Assembly: GCA_016715965.1 (NCBI GenBank)
Contig: JADJXG010000001.1
Span: 62,001 to 126,000 of the forward strand
DNA: 64,000 bases
Direction: 5' to 3'
Source: Saprospiraceae bacterium
GTDB lineage: Bacteria; Bacteroidota; Bacteroidia; Chitinophagales; Saprospiraceae
Below the pieces are notes generated by a model, which saw nothing but the letters and a program-made list of their open reading frames with translations, was not told where the DNA came from and made no database searches. The translations under genes were made by a program, and so were the position numbers. Each line of letters starts with the position of its first letter. Positions within the stretch are counted from its first letter, which is position 1. Below are positions 9,103 to 19,048 of the stretch, piece by piece.

Positions 9103-11535
9103 ATGAAAATATTTCTTCCTTTCATTGTTGGTTATTTTGCGATTTCATGGCTCTTTTCCCAACCAGACCAGGCGCACCAGTATTGTCATCACGCCTTGCA
9201 GGCACAGGTTTTACAAGAACCTTCCAAAGCACAATTGCTCATGATGGAAAATTCCAATCGGAGAAGTGATTCCATCGATGTGCTGAATTATACCATACGG
9301 ATCGATGTAAGTGATTTTAGAAACAGATTGATCCAGGCCCATACAACTGTGGATTTCAAGACAAAAATTGATCAATTGGAATGGATTACATTGGATCTAA
9401 GAAAATTGACCATTGACTCCATTCTTTTTGAAGGTAAGTCTATACCATTCAACTATGACACCGAAATTATTCAAGCATTTTTTGGTGAAAAACTGGCCAT
9501 TGGTCAGGTAGCGTCCATCGATGTGTTTTACCACGGCACACCGCAGAGAGATCCCGTCTGGGGGGGATTTTATTTTGCAGATCCCTATATCTACAATTTG
9601 GGGATCGGTTTATCATCCACTCCACCCAATTTTGGCAAAGTGTGGTATCCCTGTTTTGACAACTTTGTAGAACGCAGTACTTATGAATACATCGTGAGCT
9701 CACTTTCTCCAGCAAGGGCGTATTGCGTGGGTACTTTCATTGGTGAAGACTCCTTGACGGGAGGAAAAATAAAACGGCATTATTCGATGACCGACCAAAT
9801 TCCAACTTATTTGTCCTCCATCGCAGTGTCGGATTATGAACAATACAAGTACACGCATCGCGGGAGTTACGAAGAAGTTCCTGTAGAACTCATTTGCAGA
9901 AAACCAGAAATGGAACAAATGAAAACCCAGTTGAATAATTTGCCTGGTGCCATTGACGCTTTTGAGTTTTGGTTTGGACCTTATCGTTTTGAAAGAGCCG
10001 GATTTGTTACGACCACGGTCGGCGCCATGGAGCATCCTACCAATACTGCTTATCCTGTTAGTTCGATTGTATCCGGAACCCTGGCTCAAAACGAAAGATT
10101 GATGGCACATGAATTTGGACACCAATGGTGGGGAAATCTGACCACCCTGGATGATGCAAGGGATATGTGGATTAAAGAGGGAAATGCAGAATACAGTGCT
10201 CATTTGTTTTTTGAACATGTCTATGGCAGGAAAAGATTTTTGGATGTGGTCAAAGACAATCTCGCTTTTATTTTATTTAATGCGCATGTCAACGATGAAG
10301 GATTTTTACCACTTTCTCCAATGCCCTATTCGAGAACCTACGGGACCCATACCTATCGAAAAGGAGCGGCCATGATCCACAATCTCAGAACTTATTTGGG
10401 AGATAGCATGTACCGCAGAATTTGCCACCAGGTATTTGACAGTCTGACCGGGACTTCCATGAATGCTTACGAATTCAGGGATTTTCTCAACAGACATTCA
10501 AACCGGACACTCCATCATTTTTTTGACGACCATATTTTTAACAAAGGTTATTGTACATTTTACCTGGATTCTATTCGCATTACAGAAACAACAGGCCCCA
10601 ATACTGCTGATATCCTGGTCATTCAAAAAGACTACCACGCAGATCACTTATTTACAGATGCACCGGTTTTTATCAGTGCTTATGATGCACAATTCAGGAG
10701 AATTGCACAAAAATACTGGCTGACAGGTCCCGCCAATTGGGTACAGATGGATCTCCCAACCGGCTTTCGTCCAGTTGTTTTCCTGGTCAATGAACAACAA
10801 GAACTCAATCTTGCCAGTCTTCAGGACAATGCCTATGTCATAAAAACAGGAGCGGTACCTTTGGTGGCAACTGGTATGTCACCGAATGTGACAGAAATAG
10901 GCGATTCGGCTTATATCAACATCGTCCATCATCTGGTGGGACCATCAGAAGGATCTGCACTACCCAATGTTTTTAGGTTAAACAACAGGCACTTTTGGCA
11001 AGTCAGCAGCATTGCAAAATCAAATCTTAGCATGTCTGGAAGAATTGAGTTTAATGGAAACAGCGGTGGTCTGGATGAAAACCTCGGCATCGTCTCAGAG
11101 GACAGCGTAATTCTGGCGTACAGAAAAAATTGGACCGAACCCTGGAGACAATACAGCAACTACCTTTTGCAAAAACTCACTCCAAACGACAAACGCGGTT
11201 TTATCCGCATCGATCGATTGATTCCGGGAGAATACGCCATCGCTTATGGGCATAATTCACTGGTTCACACGAAAGATGATGCCAGGATCCAGTGCAGCAT
11301 CTATCCCAATCCCACCATTTCACAACTCAACATTGATCTACCAGATTCACATCCGGTAAAATCCATTAAGCTGTATAGTCCAAAAGGTCAACTGGTGATG
11401 GAAACTTGTTTGGAGTCAAATATACTACAAAAGCAATTGGATGTCAGCAGATTAGAATGTGGATCTTACGAAGTTTGTCTTGCGGATCTGACTGGACAAT
11501 GTTTGTCTTGTCAGCAGATCCAACTGATCCATTGA
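9103..11535 (+). CDS. secreted M1-family metallopeptidase with T9SS sorting domain
   Basis: Zinc aminopeptidase of family M1, exported and probably cell-surface attached or released. The N-terminus is a signal peptide (about 20 residues after MKIF). The substrate-recognition motif GAMEH (usually GAMEN) lies near residues 307-311. The zinc site HEFGHQWWGN starts near 336, followed about 18 residues later by the third ligand in KEGNAEYSA. The last 75 residues (from YPNPTISQLNI) form a T9SS type A sorting domain, which directs export through the outer membrane by the PorU/gliding secretion machinery. At 810 aa it matches Bacteroidota M1 peptidases. Likely role: processing of extracellular peptides. 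No operon partner is apparent, since the next gene has its own promoter. Confidence 0.9.
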   Translation: MKIFLPFIVGYFAISWLFSQPDQAHQYCHHALQAQVLQEPSKAQLLMMENSNRRSDSIDVLNYTIRIDVSDFRNRLIQAHTTVDFKTKIDQLEWITLDLRKLTIDSILFEGKSIPFNYDTEIIQAFFGEKLAIGQVASIDVFYHGTPQRDPVWGGFYFADPYIYNLGIGLSSTPPNFGKVWYPCFDNFVERSTYEYIVSSLSPARAYCVGTFIGEDSLTGGKIKRHYSMTDQIPTYLSSIAVSDYEQYKYTHRGSYEEVPVELICRKPEMEQMKTQLNNLPGAIDAFEFWFGPYRFERAGFVTTTVGAMEHPTNTAYPVSSIVSGTLAQNERLMAHEFGHQWWGNLTTLDDARDMWIKEGNAEYSAHLFFEHVYGRKRFLDVVKDNLAFILFNAHVNDEGFLPLSPMPYSRTYGTHTYRKGAAMIHNLRTYLGDSMYRRICHQVFDSLTGTSMNAYEFRDFLNRHSNRTLHHFFDDHIFNKGYCTFYLDSIRITETTGPNTADILVIQKDYHADHLFTDAPVFISAYDAQFRRIAQKYWLTGPANWVQMDLPTGFRPVVFLVNEQQELNLASLQDNAYVIKTGAVPLVATGMSPNVTEIGDSAYINIVHHLVGPSEGSALPNVFRLNNRHFWQVSSIAKSNLSMSGRIEFNGNSGGLDENLGIVSEDSVILAYRKNWTEPWRQYSNYLLQKLTPNDKRGFIRIDRLIPGEYAIAYGHNSLVHTKDDARIQCSIYPNPTISQLNIDLPDSHPVKSIKLYSPKGQLVMETCLESNILQKQLDVSRLECGSYEVCLADLTGQCLSCQQIQLIH

Positions 11536-11599
11536 TTTGAAATGCCTCTCAATGGGGCAGAATGAGCGACATTGTTAAAATATTTCAGACATTTTACAG

Positions 11600-11607
11600 T
11601 ACATTTG
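11600..11607 (+). promoter_or_regulatory. -7 box of the PKD-protein gene
   Basis: TACATTTG matches TAnnTTTG. An ATTG lies about 25 bp upstream, which is too far for a good -33. The leader to the ATG at 11651 would be about 36 nt. Confidence 0.45.
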
Positions 11608-11650
11608 GGTGTTTTTTGACTTTATATCAGGATAAATAAAATACTTAATT

Positions 11651-13297
11651 ATGAAAAAATTACTCCTCTTTTCTTTTTTATTCACCTTGCTGGCAGGTTT
11701 AAATGCCCAGCCAAATACCAAGGACATCACGGTCTATGGGACTGTATTCAATACTGACAAACAGCCAGTCCCTGATTGGGTGGTACTGATTGGTAATGGA
11801 AGGACCACCATTGGTTCCGTGACGGTTAAAACCGCTCCTGATGGAAGCTACAAAGCGAGCATTCAGGTGCCGGCAGATCCCATCCAAACCATTTCCGTAA
11901 TGGTAAAGGACCCCTGCAAGAATATATTGGTTACACAGAGTTTTAACTCGGATGTATCAAGTTCGAATCATGATTTTATCATTTGTTCCCAGGCTCCTCC
12001 ACCCAATCCTTGTAGAGTTGCTTTCAAATATGAGCAAACCAAAAATAGTCAAATCCTTACTTTTCATGCGTATCCTGAGCTTAAAGACGCAGAATACTTC
12101 TGGGATTTTGGAGATGGAACCACAGGAACCGGTAACCCCGCCAGGCATGAGTACAAAAAAGCCGGTGATTACAAGGTGCTTTTAAGAGTTAAATCTCCGA
12201 ATTGCGAAGGTTCCTATGGTGCTGGCGTAAAAGTCGAGATGACCACTGCACCACCACCACCTCCTCCTCCATCCACCAGCATAGAAGCAAGATGTTGCGG
12301 GGCCATACAGATTCTTTCCACTCCGGTCACTACAAACACCGGGGGCAGTACCTTTAAATTTTATGCCAAAGGCGACTTTCCCTTAGAAGGAGTCAGATGG
12401 GATTTTGGGGATGGAAACTTCGGAAGTGGAGCTGAAGTCACCCATACTTATACAACCCCTGGAAAATATAAAGTCACAGCCTATCTGGTAGGAACAGATT
12501 GCAAGGTTGAACTATCAGCATGGGTACACGCAGGTAGGACCAATTCCAATCCTTGCAATTTTGATTTTTTCCACAAGACCGATGGTCTGGACGCAAGTTT
12601 CGGTTTGAATATCAGAGTTGTTCCGGACAAAATCAATTGGAATTTTGGCGATGGCAATAGCTCCTCGGATTTGAACCCAAAACATACTTATGCAAAATCC
12701 GGAGAGTACAAAGTCACGGTAGAAGTGATTATCAACGGACAATACTGCAAAATTGAAAAAACCATCAAGCTGAGCGATGGAGGTAGCGGAAGTCGCTGTC
12801 CATTTGATTTCGCATTTAGAAATTCTGGTTTAACCAGCAGATTTTCTCCAATAGTCAGTACCACAAAATATGATAAATTGGAATGGCATTTTGGAGATGG
12901 AAATAGCTCTACTGAAGAATTTCCTTCCCATACTTATGCCAGAGCAGGTACATACCAGGTGACATTGGTGGTGTATTATGGCAATGAAGCTTGCAAAATC
13001 ACCAAAGAAATAAAAATTAGTTCATTGACAGGCGGAGGAGGTGCATCCATTATTGATGTAAGCCCAAATCCTGTCGATGAGGAAATGACCATTCGTGTAA
13101 AAAGCGCTGAAAAAATACAGGCTGTTTTGGTCATCTCCGATATGAATGGGCTCAACTTAAAAAAGAAAGCAGTCGAATTGGAACCCGGAGAGAATGTTGT
13201 ACCCTGGGATACAAATGATCTGCAGCCCGGATATTATATTTTACAATTGTTTGTCGGAAGTGAAGTTGTCAGCAGAGTGAGGTTTCAAAAATCTTAA
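11651..13297 (+). CDS. secreted PKD-repeat protein with T9SS sorting domain
   Basis: Cell-surface or secreted protein of 548 aa with no visible enzyme motif. A signal peptide ends near residue 20 (LNAQP). A CNA-B-like or carboxypeptidase-regulatory-like segment follows (about 25-110). Four PKD domains are marked by WDFGDGT or similar motifs near residues 149, 249, 330 and 410, each followed by an HTY box. A proline-rich linker (PPPPPPP) separates the first two. The C-terminus (from about 470, DVSPNPVDEEM) is a T9SS type A sorting domain. Cysteines near the repeat borders could form disulfides. PKD arrays usually serve adhesion or protein spacing, and that role here is inferred. A bidirectional terminator follows at 13461. 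Confidence 0.85.
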   Translation: MKKLLLFSFLFTLLAGLNAQPNTKDITVYGTVFNTDKQPVPDWVVLIGNGRTTIGSVTVKTAPDGSYKASIQVPADPIQTISVMVKDPCKNILVTQSFNSDVSSSNHDFIICSQAPPPNPCRVAFKYEQTKNSQILTFHAYPELKDAEYFWDFGDGTTGTGNPARHEYKKAGDYKVLLRVKSPNCEGSYGAGVKVEMTTAPPPPPPPSTSIEARCCGAIQILSTPVTTNTGGSTFKFYAKGDFPLEGVRWDFGDGNFGSGAEVTHTYTTPGKYKVTAYLVGTDCKVELSAWVHAGRTNSNPCNFDFFHKTDGLDASFGLNIRVVPDKINWNFGDGNSSSDLNPKHTYAKSGEYKVTVEVIINGQYCKIEKTIKLSDGGSGSRCPFDFAFRNSGLTSRFSPIVSTTKYDKLEWHFGDGNSSTEEFPSHTYARAGTYQVTLVVYYGNEACKITKEIKISSLTGGGGASIIDVSPNPVDEEMTIRVKSAEKIQAVLVISDMNGLNLKKKAVELEPGENVVPWDTNDLQPGYYILQLFVGSEVVSRVRFQKS

Positions 13298-13460
13298 TCC
13301 AGGTGTTTTCTTTAGGATCCTGGTGTAAAACAAATGTGCAACAAAGCAAGAATGCTCGATCAAAATTTGAGAAGATGCTAGCATCTAAACTTTCTTTGGC
13401 TCACAATCGCAATTGAATTCTGAAGAGAAAATTCTAGGCTCATTTTAAAAATATACCATT

Positions 13461-13503
13461 AAAAAAGCTGCATCCAGCTTAAAACTTGATGCGGCTTTTT
13501 TTT
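13461..13503. terminator. bidirectional Rho-independent terminator
   Basis: A 13-bp stem (13462-13474 with 13488-13500, one G-U type mismatch) is flanked by an A-run on the left and a T-run on the right. It lies between the convergent PKD gene and the symporter/small-protein operon and can stop both. Confidence 0.8.
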
Positions 13504-13638
13504 GGGATCAACTTGATTTGATGATTTACAGGATGGATATAGTCCATAGGATGATCCAAAAAATGGATCCATGTTGAAGTTTATTTCCCAACAAGATCCA
13601 AAGGAAAACTTTGCAAAATGGAATCGGGTATTTGAGCG

Positions 13639-13785
13639 CTAAGTGGCATCAAAACTCTTCACAGGTGGAGCTTCGTGATCGCCCTTTTTAGGCGGAGTGC
13701 GCAATATTCTGATAAATAAATAGATGGTAACTGCACTGACGATGCCAATGGACATTAGCCAGGTGATTAAAGCACTCGTATTCAT
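13639..13785 (-). CDS. MetS-like small membrane protein, partner of the symporter
   Basis: A 48-codon ORF that starts 7 nt after the stop of the sodium symporter gene and is therefore probably translated from the same mRNA. The protein is MNTSALITWLMSIGIVSAV followed by TIYLFIRIL, a single transmembrane helix, and a short charged, proline-containing tail (TPPKKGDHEAPP). Size, topology and position match the small subunit MetS found with MetP-type NSS transporters (methionine/alanine import in Corynebacterium). Family membership is inferred from context and architecture only, since such short proteins carry little sequence signal. Confidence 0.7.
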   Translation of the reverse strand: MNTSALITWLMSIGIVSAVTIYLFIRILRTPPKKGDHEAPPVKSFDAT

Positions 13786-13792
13786 ACTTGAT

Positions 13793-15442
13793 TTAAGCTT
13801 TTGATAATTTTAATCGTTTTTGGTAGGCCACATAGACCATGGCGCAAATAGAAAGGTAAAGTCCCAATAACAAAAGTCTGGATCCGTTTACATAGGTCAA
13901 TTTAGTTCTGAGACCATCGGCTATGGTTTGATCGGTTGCTGAATCGATTTGTCTGTGAACGTCCTGGTTCATCAGATGCCCGATGATGGATCCGTCGGAT
14001 AAAGGCCATCCGGCGCCAGCCGATAAACTTTCGAAAGCAGCTCCCCAGTCACCTCCTTCAGGTGAAATCAAAGAACCCACAAAGACAAAGAGCAAAAAGA
14101 TCGTCGTAACGTATTTGATAATGAATTTGAAAACAGCCGGGATTTTCATATCAGCTCCCCGATTGATTTCTTCAAATCCCTTGTCGATTCCAAAAAACCA
14201 GGCGAACAAAATGATTTCTGCCAGTGCAAATACAACCAATGAAACTGTACCCGCCCAATAATCATATTCATCAAAAACACCTTCTGCAAAGAAAAATACG
14301 CAAGGCAGACCCAAAACAAATACGACCAAACCAAAAAACCAGGCAGAGGTCTCTCTTTTCCAATTAAATTCATCTTTTAAAAATCCCATAAATGGAGTTC
14401 CCATGGCCAGTGAAGAAGTAATGCCTGCAAAAAACAACAAACCAAACCAAAACAGACCACAGATCATGGCCAGGACTGTTCCCCATTGTTCAAACAAATA
14501 TGGCAATACCCGAAAACCTAGACCAAGACCCCCGGATTGAGTAAGTTCGACCACTTTTTCAATACCCAGATACCCAACTGCAATCGGAATGATGATCGCT
14601 CCACCTAAAACGACTTCAACAAACTCATTCATCCAACCCGCAGACATTGCGTTGAGAGCAATGTCTTCATTTTTCTTCATATAGGAAGCGTAACAGTGAA
14701 TCGATCCCATTCCCAAAGAAAGGGTAAAGAATATTTGACCAGCGGCCGCCAACCAAACTTTAGGATTCCAGATCGTACTAAAATCAGGAGTCCACAAGAA
14801 ATTTAAACCGACCGTACCGTCATACAAGGCTCCCTGAGATCCCCCTTTAAGGGTAATGCCCATGATGGCCAAAAATACTCCAAAGAGAATCAATAAAGGC
14901 ATTAGCACCTTTGCCACAATCTCAATCCCACCACTCAAACCCTTGGATAAAATCCAGGTATTCAATAATAAACAAATGATCCACCATACGATAGGAGCAG
15001 AAGATTCCAAACCCACATAACTATTAAAATAGGTAGAGACCTGTTCTGAACTCATGCCAGAAAAAGCACCGGTTATTGAACTCCAGGCATAATTAAGCGC
15101 CCAGGATTCCAAATAGCAATAGTAGGCAGCCACCGCGATGTTGGTAAAAATTCCGAAAACACCCAAATATTTCCAAAACTTCCTCTTGTCAAACGCATTG
15201 AAAATAAAAGGTGTACTATGATCGCCTTTTTGTCCTCCAAACCGCCCCATGGCCCATTCAACATAAAGCAATGGAATACCCATCAAAAGAAAACACACCA
15301 GATAAGGTATCATAAATGACCCTCCCCCATTCTGAATGGCTTGTACCGGGAATCTGAGGAAATTCCCCAATCCTACAGCATTTCCCGCCATCGCTAAAAC
15401 CAAACCAACTCTTGTACCCCAAGATTCCTGCGCCTTTGTCAT
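13793..15442 (-). CDS. sodium-dependent transporter of the NSS (SNF) family
   Basis: Inner-membrane Na+-coupled symporter of the neurotransmitter:sodium symporter family, probably importing amino acids. The family signature is at the N-terminus (GNAVGLGNFLRFP followed by NGGGSF), in the unwound helix 1 that binds Na+ and substrate. About 12 membrane helices fill the 549 residues. The frame extends upstream to 15490, but the ATG at 15442 (MTKAQESWGTR) is the typical start for this family and avoids a non-homologous 16-residue leader. It is co-transcribed with the 48-aa protein downstream (13639-13785), recalling MetP/MetS. The substrate is not determined; methionine, alanine or another neutral amino acid are candidates. 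Confidence 0.9.
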   Translation of the reverse strand: MTKAQESWGTRVGLVLAMAGNAVGLGNFLRFPVQAIQNGGGSFMIPYLVCFLLMGIPLLYVEWAMGRFGGQKGDHSTPFIFNAFDKRKFWKYLGVFGIFTNIAVAAYYCYLESWALNYAWSSITGAFSGMSSEQVSTYFNSYVGLESSAPIVWWIICLLLNTWILSKGLSGGIEIVAKVLMPLLILFGVFLAIMGITLKGGSQGALYDGTVGLNFLWTPDFSTIWNPKVWLAAAGQIFFTLSLGMGSIHCYASYMKKNEDIALNAMSAGWMNEFVEVVLGGAIIIPIAVGYLGIEKVVELTQSGGLGLGFRVLPYLFEQWGTVLAMICGLFWFGLLFFAGITSSLAMGTPFMGFLKDEFNWKRETSAWFFGLVVFVLGLPCVFFFAEGVFDEYDYWAGTVSLVVFALAEIILFAWFFGIDKGFEEINRGADMKIPAVFKFIIKYVTTIFLLFVFVGSLISPEGGDWGAAFESLSAGAGWPLSDGSIIGHLMNQDVHRQIDSATDQTIADGLRTKLTYVNGSRLLLLGLYLSICAMVYVAYQKRLKLSKA

Positions 15443-15859
15443 TATTTCAAAATTGAATATTCTTGTTTGCTTGAAAAAGTAAAAGTACAACTTTCAACTA
15501 ATTTGACTTATTGTTATCCAAATAACTTGCAAATATTGCCCATTTGTAAAAATCCACCGCTGAAAAGCCAAATTGCAATTTATGATGTGTAATCATTGTC
15601 TAATCAATTAGATACCAATGATTAAGCCCTTATGAATGCAAACCCAATCTAAACCATCCGCCAGATCTTTCAAAATTGGACCATGCCCTGTTTTAAATCG
15701 ACAATTTATCCACTATTTATGCTAAAATGCTAATAATCTGCAATTAACAAATTCTATAAATATTTAATATTTAATGTTTTGACAATAAAAAATAATAGCT
15801 CACAAGTCACGTGACTTCACGTATATTTGCGGAGTTTTTTTGAAAAATCACTTCAATAT
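15443..15859. promoter_or_regulatory. divergent intergenic region; secDF promoter with 14-bp palindrome
   Basis: An AT-rich region lies between the divergent symporter and secDF genes. The secDF -7 box TATATTTG is at 15822-15829. Just upstream lies a perfect 14-bp palindrome AAGTCACGTGACTT (15804-15817), located where a repressor or activator would contact the promoter. No ORF is seen. Confidence 0.5.
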
Positions 15860-18800
15860 ATGAAAGAGAAAGGAATTGTTAAGTGGGTCCTTATTGCCCT
15901 GTTGGCAGTGTGTGTTATCCAGCTGATGTACTATTTCCCCACCATGGGCATCGAGAGAGACGCCAATGATTATGCCGTGGCAAAACGAGAGGGAATTGCT
16001 GACGAAAATGAAGCCTATCAGGTTGAAAAACAAGCACGTATAGATTATCTTGACTCAATTTCTGATCAGACGGTCTTTAGTATTCCCTTACTGAAGGATT
16101 ATTCTTACAATGACCTTAAAAAGCAGCAGCTAGCACTTGGTCTTGACTTAAAAGGTGGTTTGAGTACCATTCTTCAGATCGATTTGAGTGATTTTCTCAT
16201 CTCTCTTTCTGGTAATAGCCAGGATCCTGCTTTTAAAACAGCACTTGAAGCGGCCAATGTCCGATTGAGAAATAGCCAGTCTGATTTTATTACCCTGTTT
16301 GCGGAAGAGTTTAAAAAAGCATCGCCAGACAGATCTCTGGCTTCTTTGTTTTCAAGGAGTGCCACCTTGAAAGACCGTGTCAACATCAATACCAGCGAAG
16401 CGGAAGTGACCCGAATCATCCGCGAAATGGCTGATCAAACGGTTAATCTCACTTTTGAAAGAATCAAGAAAAGGATTGACAAATTCGGTGCGATCCAGCC
16501 CAATATCTCTTTGGACAAGGCAAGAGACATGATCCTGGTGGAGTTGCCGGGTGTGGACAATCCTGAGAGAGCCAGAAAATTTCTTCAGGCTTCTGCAAAA
16601 CTCGAGTTCTGGGATGTGTACCGCATTAGCGATCCTGGAATTTTTGAATCATTCGGCCTGGCTGACCGCAAGTTAAAAGCCATGAGCTCCGGTGATACCT
16701 CTGAGGTTTCTGCCCCAAAATTTAGACTGGTCAACCGATATGATTATACCAGAGACAGTCTGGGCAATGTACTCGATTCCACATTGGCCGGAGTAGATAG
16801 TATCCCCGAATCCCTGGATCCACTAGCAGATAAGGGACCTTTGTTCGCACTTTTTAGCCCCAACGGAGCATCCTCACAGGGTTTGAATTATGCACCGGCA
16901 GTGATGGGTGTGGTGGAAAAACCCAATCGCAACAAAGTCATGGAAATGCTGACAAAGCCTGAAATAAAATCTATGTTTCCTGCTGATTTGGAGTTTAGAG
17001 TAGCTGCAAAGCCTTCAAAAAATTACGAAACCAATGAGACCACCAATCAATATGAGATTTACGCCATCAAGAAAAGACTTGGCAGCGATGGGGCTACACT
17101 TGACGGAGAACGAGTCGTTCGGGCTTTTTCCCAACCCGATCAAGTGACAGGAAATACCGTGGTCTCCTTGGCCATGGACAGTCGCGGCGCCAAAATCTGG
17201 GGAGATATGACCACCCGGGCTGCCCAGGACAACAATCGGGAAATCGCCATCGCATTGGATGATGAGATTGTCTCCTGTCCAAGAGTCAATGAACCCATCC
17301 TTGGTGGTAGCAGCCAGATATCGGGCAATTTTACCATAGACGAAGCAAATGACCTGGCCAGCATTTTGCAGGTGGGTAAACTTCCCGCAAAGACCCGAAT
17401 CATTCAGGAATCTTTGGTAGGCCCTACCTTGGGACAAGAGAACATTCAAAAATCACTATGGTCTATTATCGGGGGATTTAGCCTCGTATTATTGTTTATG
17501 GTGCTGTACTATCTGGGAGGTGGAATGGTCTCCATAGTTGCGCTTCTGCTCAATATCATCTTTCTTTTGGCCACCCTTGCATCTTTCGGTACTGTATTGA
17601 CCCTTCCCGGTATTGCTGGTCTTGTATTGACCATGGGTATGGCGGTGGATGCCAATATTATTATCTATGAGAGAATCAAAGAGGAGCTTGCAGCCGGTAG
17701 AACTTATTTACAATCCATCGCGGAAGGTTTTAAAAACTCGATGTCCGCTATCATAGATACCAACGTTACTTCCATTTTATCTTCATTGGTCTTGTTTTAT
17801 TATGGTATTGGCCCTGTTAAGGGATTTGCATTGGTATTGACCATTGGAGTGATCTTTTCAGTATTTACGGCTTACCTGGTCACCCGATTGATCATTGATT
17901 GGTGGTCTTCCAAAGGAAATGAAATTAAGTTTGCTTCCCCATTAACAGCCAGGGCATTTAAAAATGTCAATTTTGACTGGGTGGGAAAAAGAAAAGTAGC
18001 TTATTTTGTTTCCGGCACACTTTTACTCATCAGTATTGGATCATTTTTCACCAGAGGCTTCGAGTTGGGAGTCGAGTTTAAAGGAGGATATTCCATCAAT
18101 GTCCAGTTTGATCAGGACATTAATGTAGAGCAAATGCGAAGCAGCCTCAACAAAGCTTTCAACGGCAATCCCATTGTCAAAAGTGTAGATACCAAAAATA
18201 CCTACAACATCACCACCTCTTATCTAATCGATGATGTCAGTCCGGATGTAAACGTCAAAGTAAAAACCCAATTATTACAAGGCGTCAATGAAGCAATGGG
18301 TAAAACCATCAGTTATGAGGATTTTGACAAAAGTGACGGACAGGGTACCCATATCCTTTCCTACAGTCAGGTAGGACCTGTCATCGCAGATGACATCAAA
18401 AGCAGCTCCTTTAAAGCGATCATTCTTTCATTGCTGGTTATTTTTATCTACATTCTGATCCGATTTAGCAAATGGCAATACAGTGCAGGCGCTATCATTG
18501 CACTGGCACACGATACCATTATTGTGTTGGGTTGTTTTTCCCTGTTCCATGGAATTTTACCATTTGCCATGGAAATCGATCAGGCGCTGATTGCAGCACT
18601 TTTGACCGTCATCGGTTATTCCATGAATGACACAGTGATCGTTTTTGATCGTATCAAAGAATACCTCAGACTTGAAAGCAATAAATCTGAAAAAGAATTG
18701 ATCAACGATGCCATTACTAGCACCTTATCCAGAACGGTAAACACCTCTTTGGTCACTTTACTAACCGTTGTAATCCTATTTCTATTTGGTGGTAGCAGCA

Positions 18801-18958
18801 TCAAAGGATTTTCATTTGCCCTGGTGATGGGTATCATGATTGGAACTTATTCCTCCATTTTCGTAGCCACACCGGTCATGGTCGATTTGGCTTCGAATTT
18901 AAAAACCAAGGTCAAAAAAGTAACTCAAAAAATGACTAGCAAAGTGGCCAAAGTATAA
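15860..18958 (+). CDS. secDF: protein translocase SecDF (fused SecD-SecF)
   Basis: Proton-driven membrane subunit that pulls exported proteins through SecYEG. SecD and SecF are fused in one 1032-aa chain, as is normal in Bacteroidota. The SecD half has a first helix (about 10-30), the LGLDLKGGL motif (D1) near residue 105, a large periplasmic P1 domain and a membrane block near 530-690 with the conserved GLVLTMGMAVDANI in TM4. The SecF half starts near residue 700, with LGVEFKGGY and a second membrane block containing VIGYSMNDTVIVFDRI. An in-frame TTG at 15827 lies inside the -7 box, so the ATG at 15860 is the better start. A long insertion in P1 (about residues 240-330) is typical of the phylum. 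A strong terminator follows. Confidence 0.95.
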   Translation: MKEKGIVKWVLIALLAVCVIQLMYYFPTMGIERDANDYAVAKREGIADENEAYQVEKQARIDYLDSISDQTVFSIPLLKDYSYNDLKKQQLALGLDLKGGLSTILQIDLSDFLISLSGNSQDPAFKTALEAANVRLRNSQSDFITLFAEEFKKASPDRSLASLFSRSATLKDRVNINTSEAEVTRIIREMADQTVNLTFERIKKRIDKFGAIQPNISLDKARDMILVELPGVDNPERARKFLQASAKLEFWDVYRISDPGIFESFGLADRKLKAMSSGDTSEVSAPKFRLVNRYDYTRDSLGNVLDSTLAGVDSIPESLDPLADKGPLFALFSPNGASSQGLNYAPAVMGVVEKPNRNKVMEMLTKPEIKSMFPADLEFRVAAKPSKNYETNETTNQYEIYAIKKRLGSDGATLDGERVVRAFSQPDQVTGNTVVSLAMDSRGAKIWGDMTTRAAQDNNREIAIALDDEIVSCPRVNEPILGGSSQISGNFTIDEANDLASILQVGKLPAKTRIIQESLVGPTLGQENIQKSLWSIIGGFSLVLLFMVLYYLGGGMVSIVALLLNIIFLLATLASFGTVLTLPGIAGLVLTMGMAVDANIIIYERIKEELAAGRTYLQSIAEGFKNSMSAIIDTNVTSILSSLVLFYYGIGPVKGFALVLTIGVIFSVFTAYLVTRLIIDWWSSKGNEIKFASPLTARAFKNVNFDWVGKRKVAYFVSGTLLLISIGSFFTRGFELGVEFKGGYSINVQFDQDINVEQMRSSLNKAFNGNPIVKSVDTKNTYNITTSYLIDDVSPDVNVKVKTQLLQGVNEAMGKTISYEDFDKSDGQGTHILSYSQVGPVIADDIKSSSFKAIILSLLVIFIYILIRFSKWQYSAGAIIALAHDTIIVLGCFSLFHGILPFAMEIDQALIAALLTVIGYSMNDTVIVFDRIKEYLRLESNKSEKELINDAITSTLSRTVNTSLVTLLTVVILFLFGGSSIKGFSFALVMGIMIGTYSSIFVATPVMVDLASNLKTKVKKVTQKMTSKVAKV

Positions 18959-18977
18959 ATTCCATTTTGTGTTAAAT

Positions 18978-19019
18978 AAAAAATCCGATGTAGATAAAAT
19001 TTACATCGGATTTTTTTTT
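18978..19019. terminator. bidirectional terminator between secDF and carbonic anhydrase
   Basis: A perfect 12-bp stem (18981-18992 with 19002-19013) and a 9-base loop, followed by nine T on the right and preceded by A-rich sequence on the left. It serves both convergent genes. Confidence 0.85.
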
Positions 19020-19048
19020 GCCGCACCAGAACCTTACAAACATAGCGT

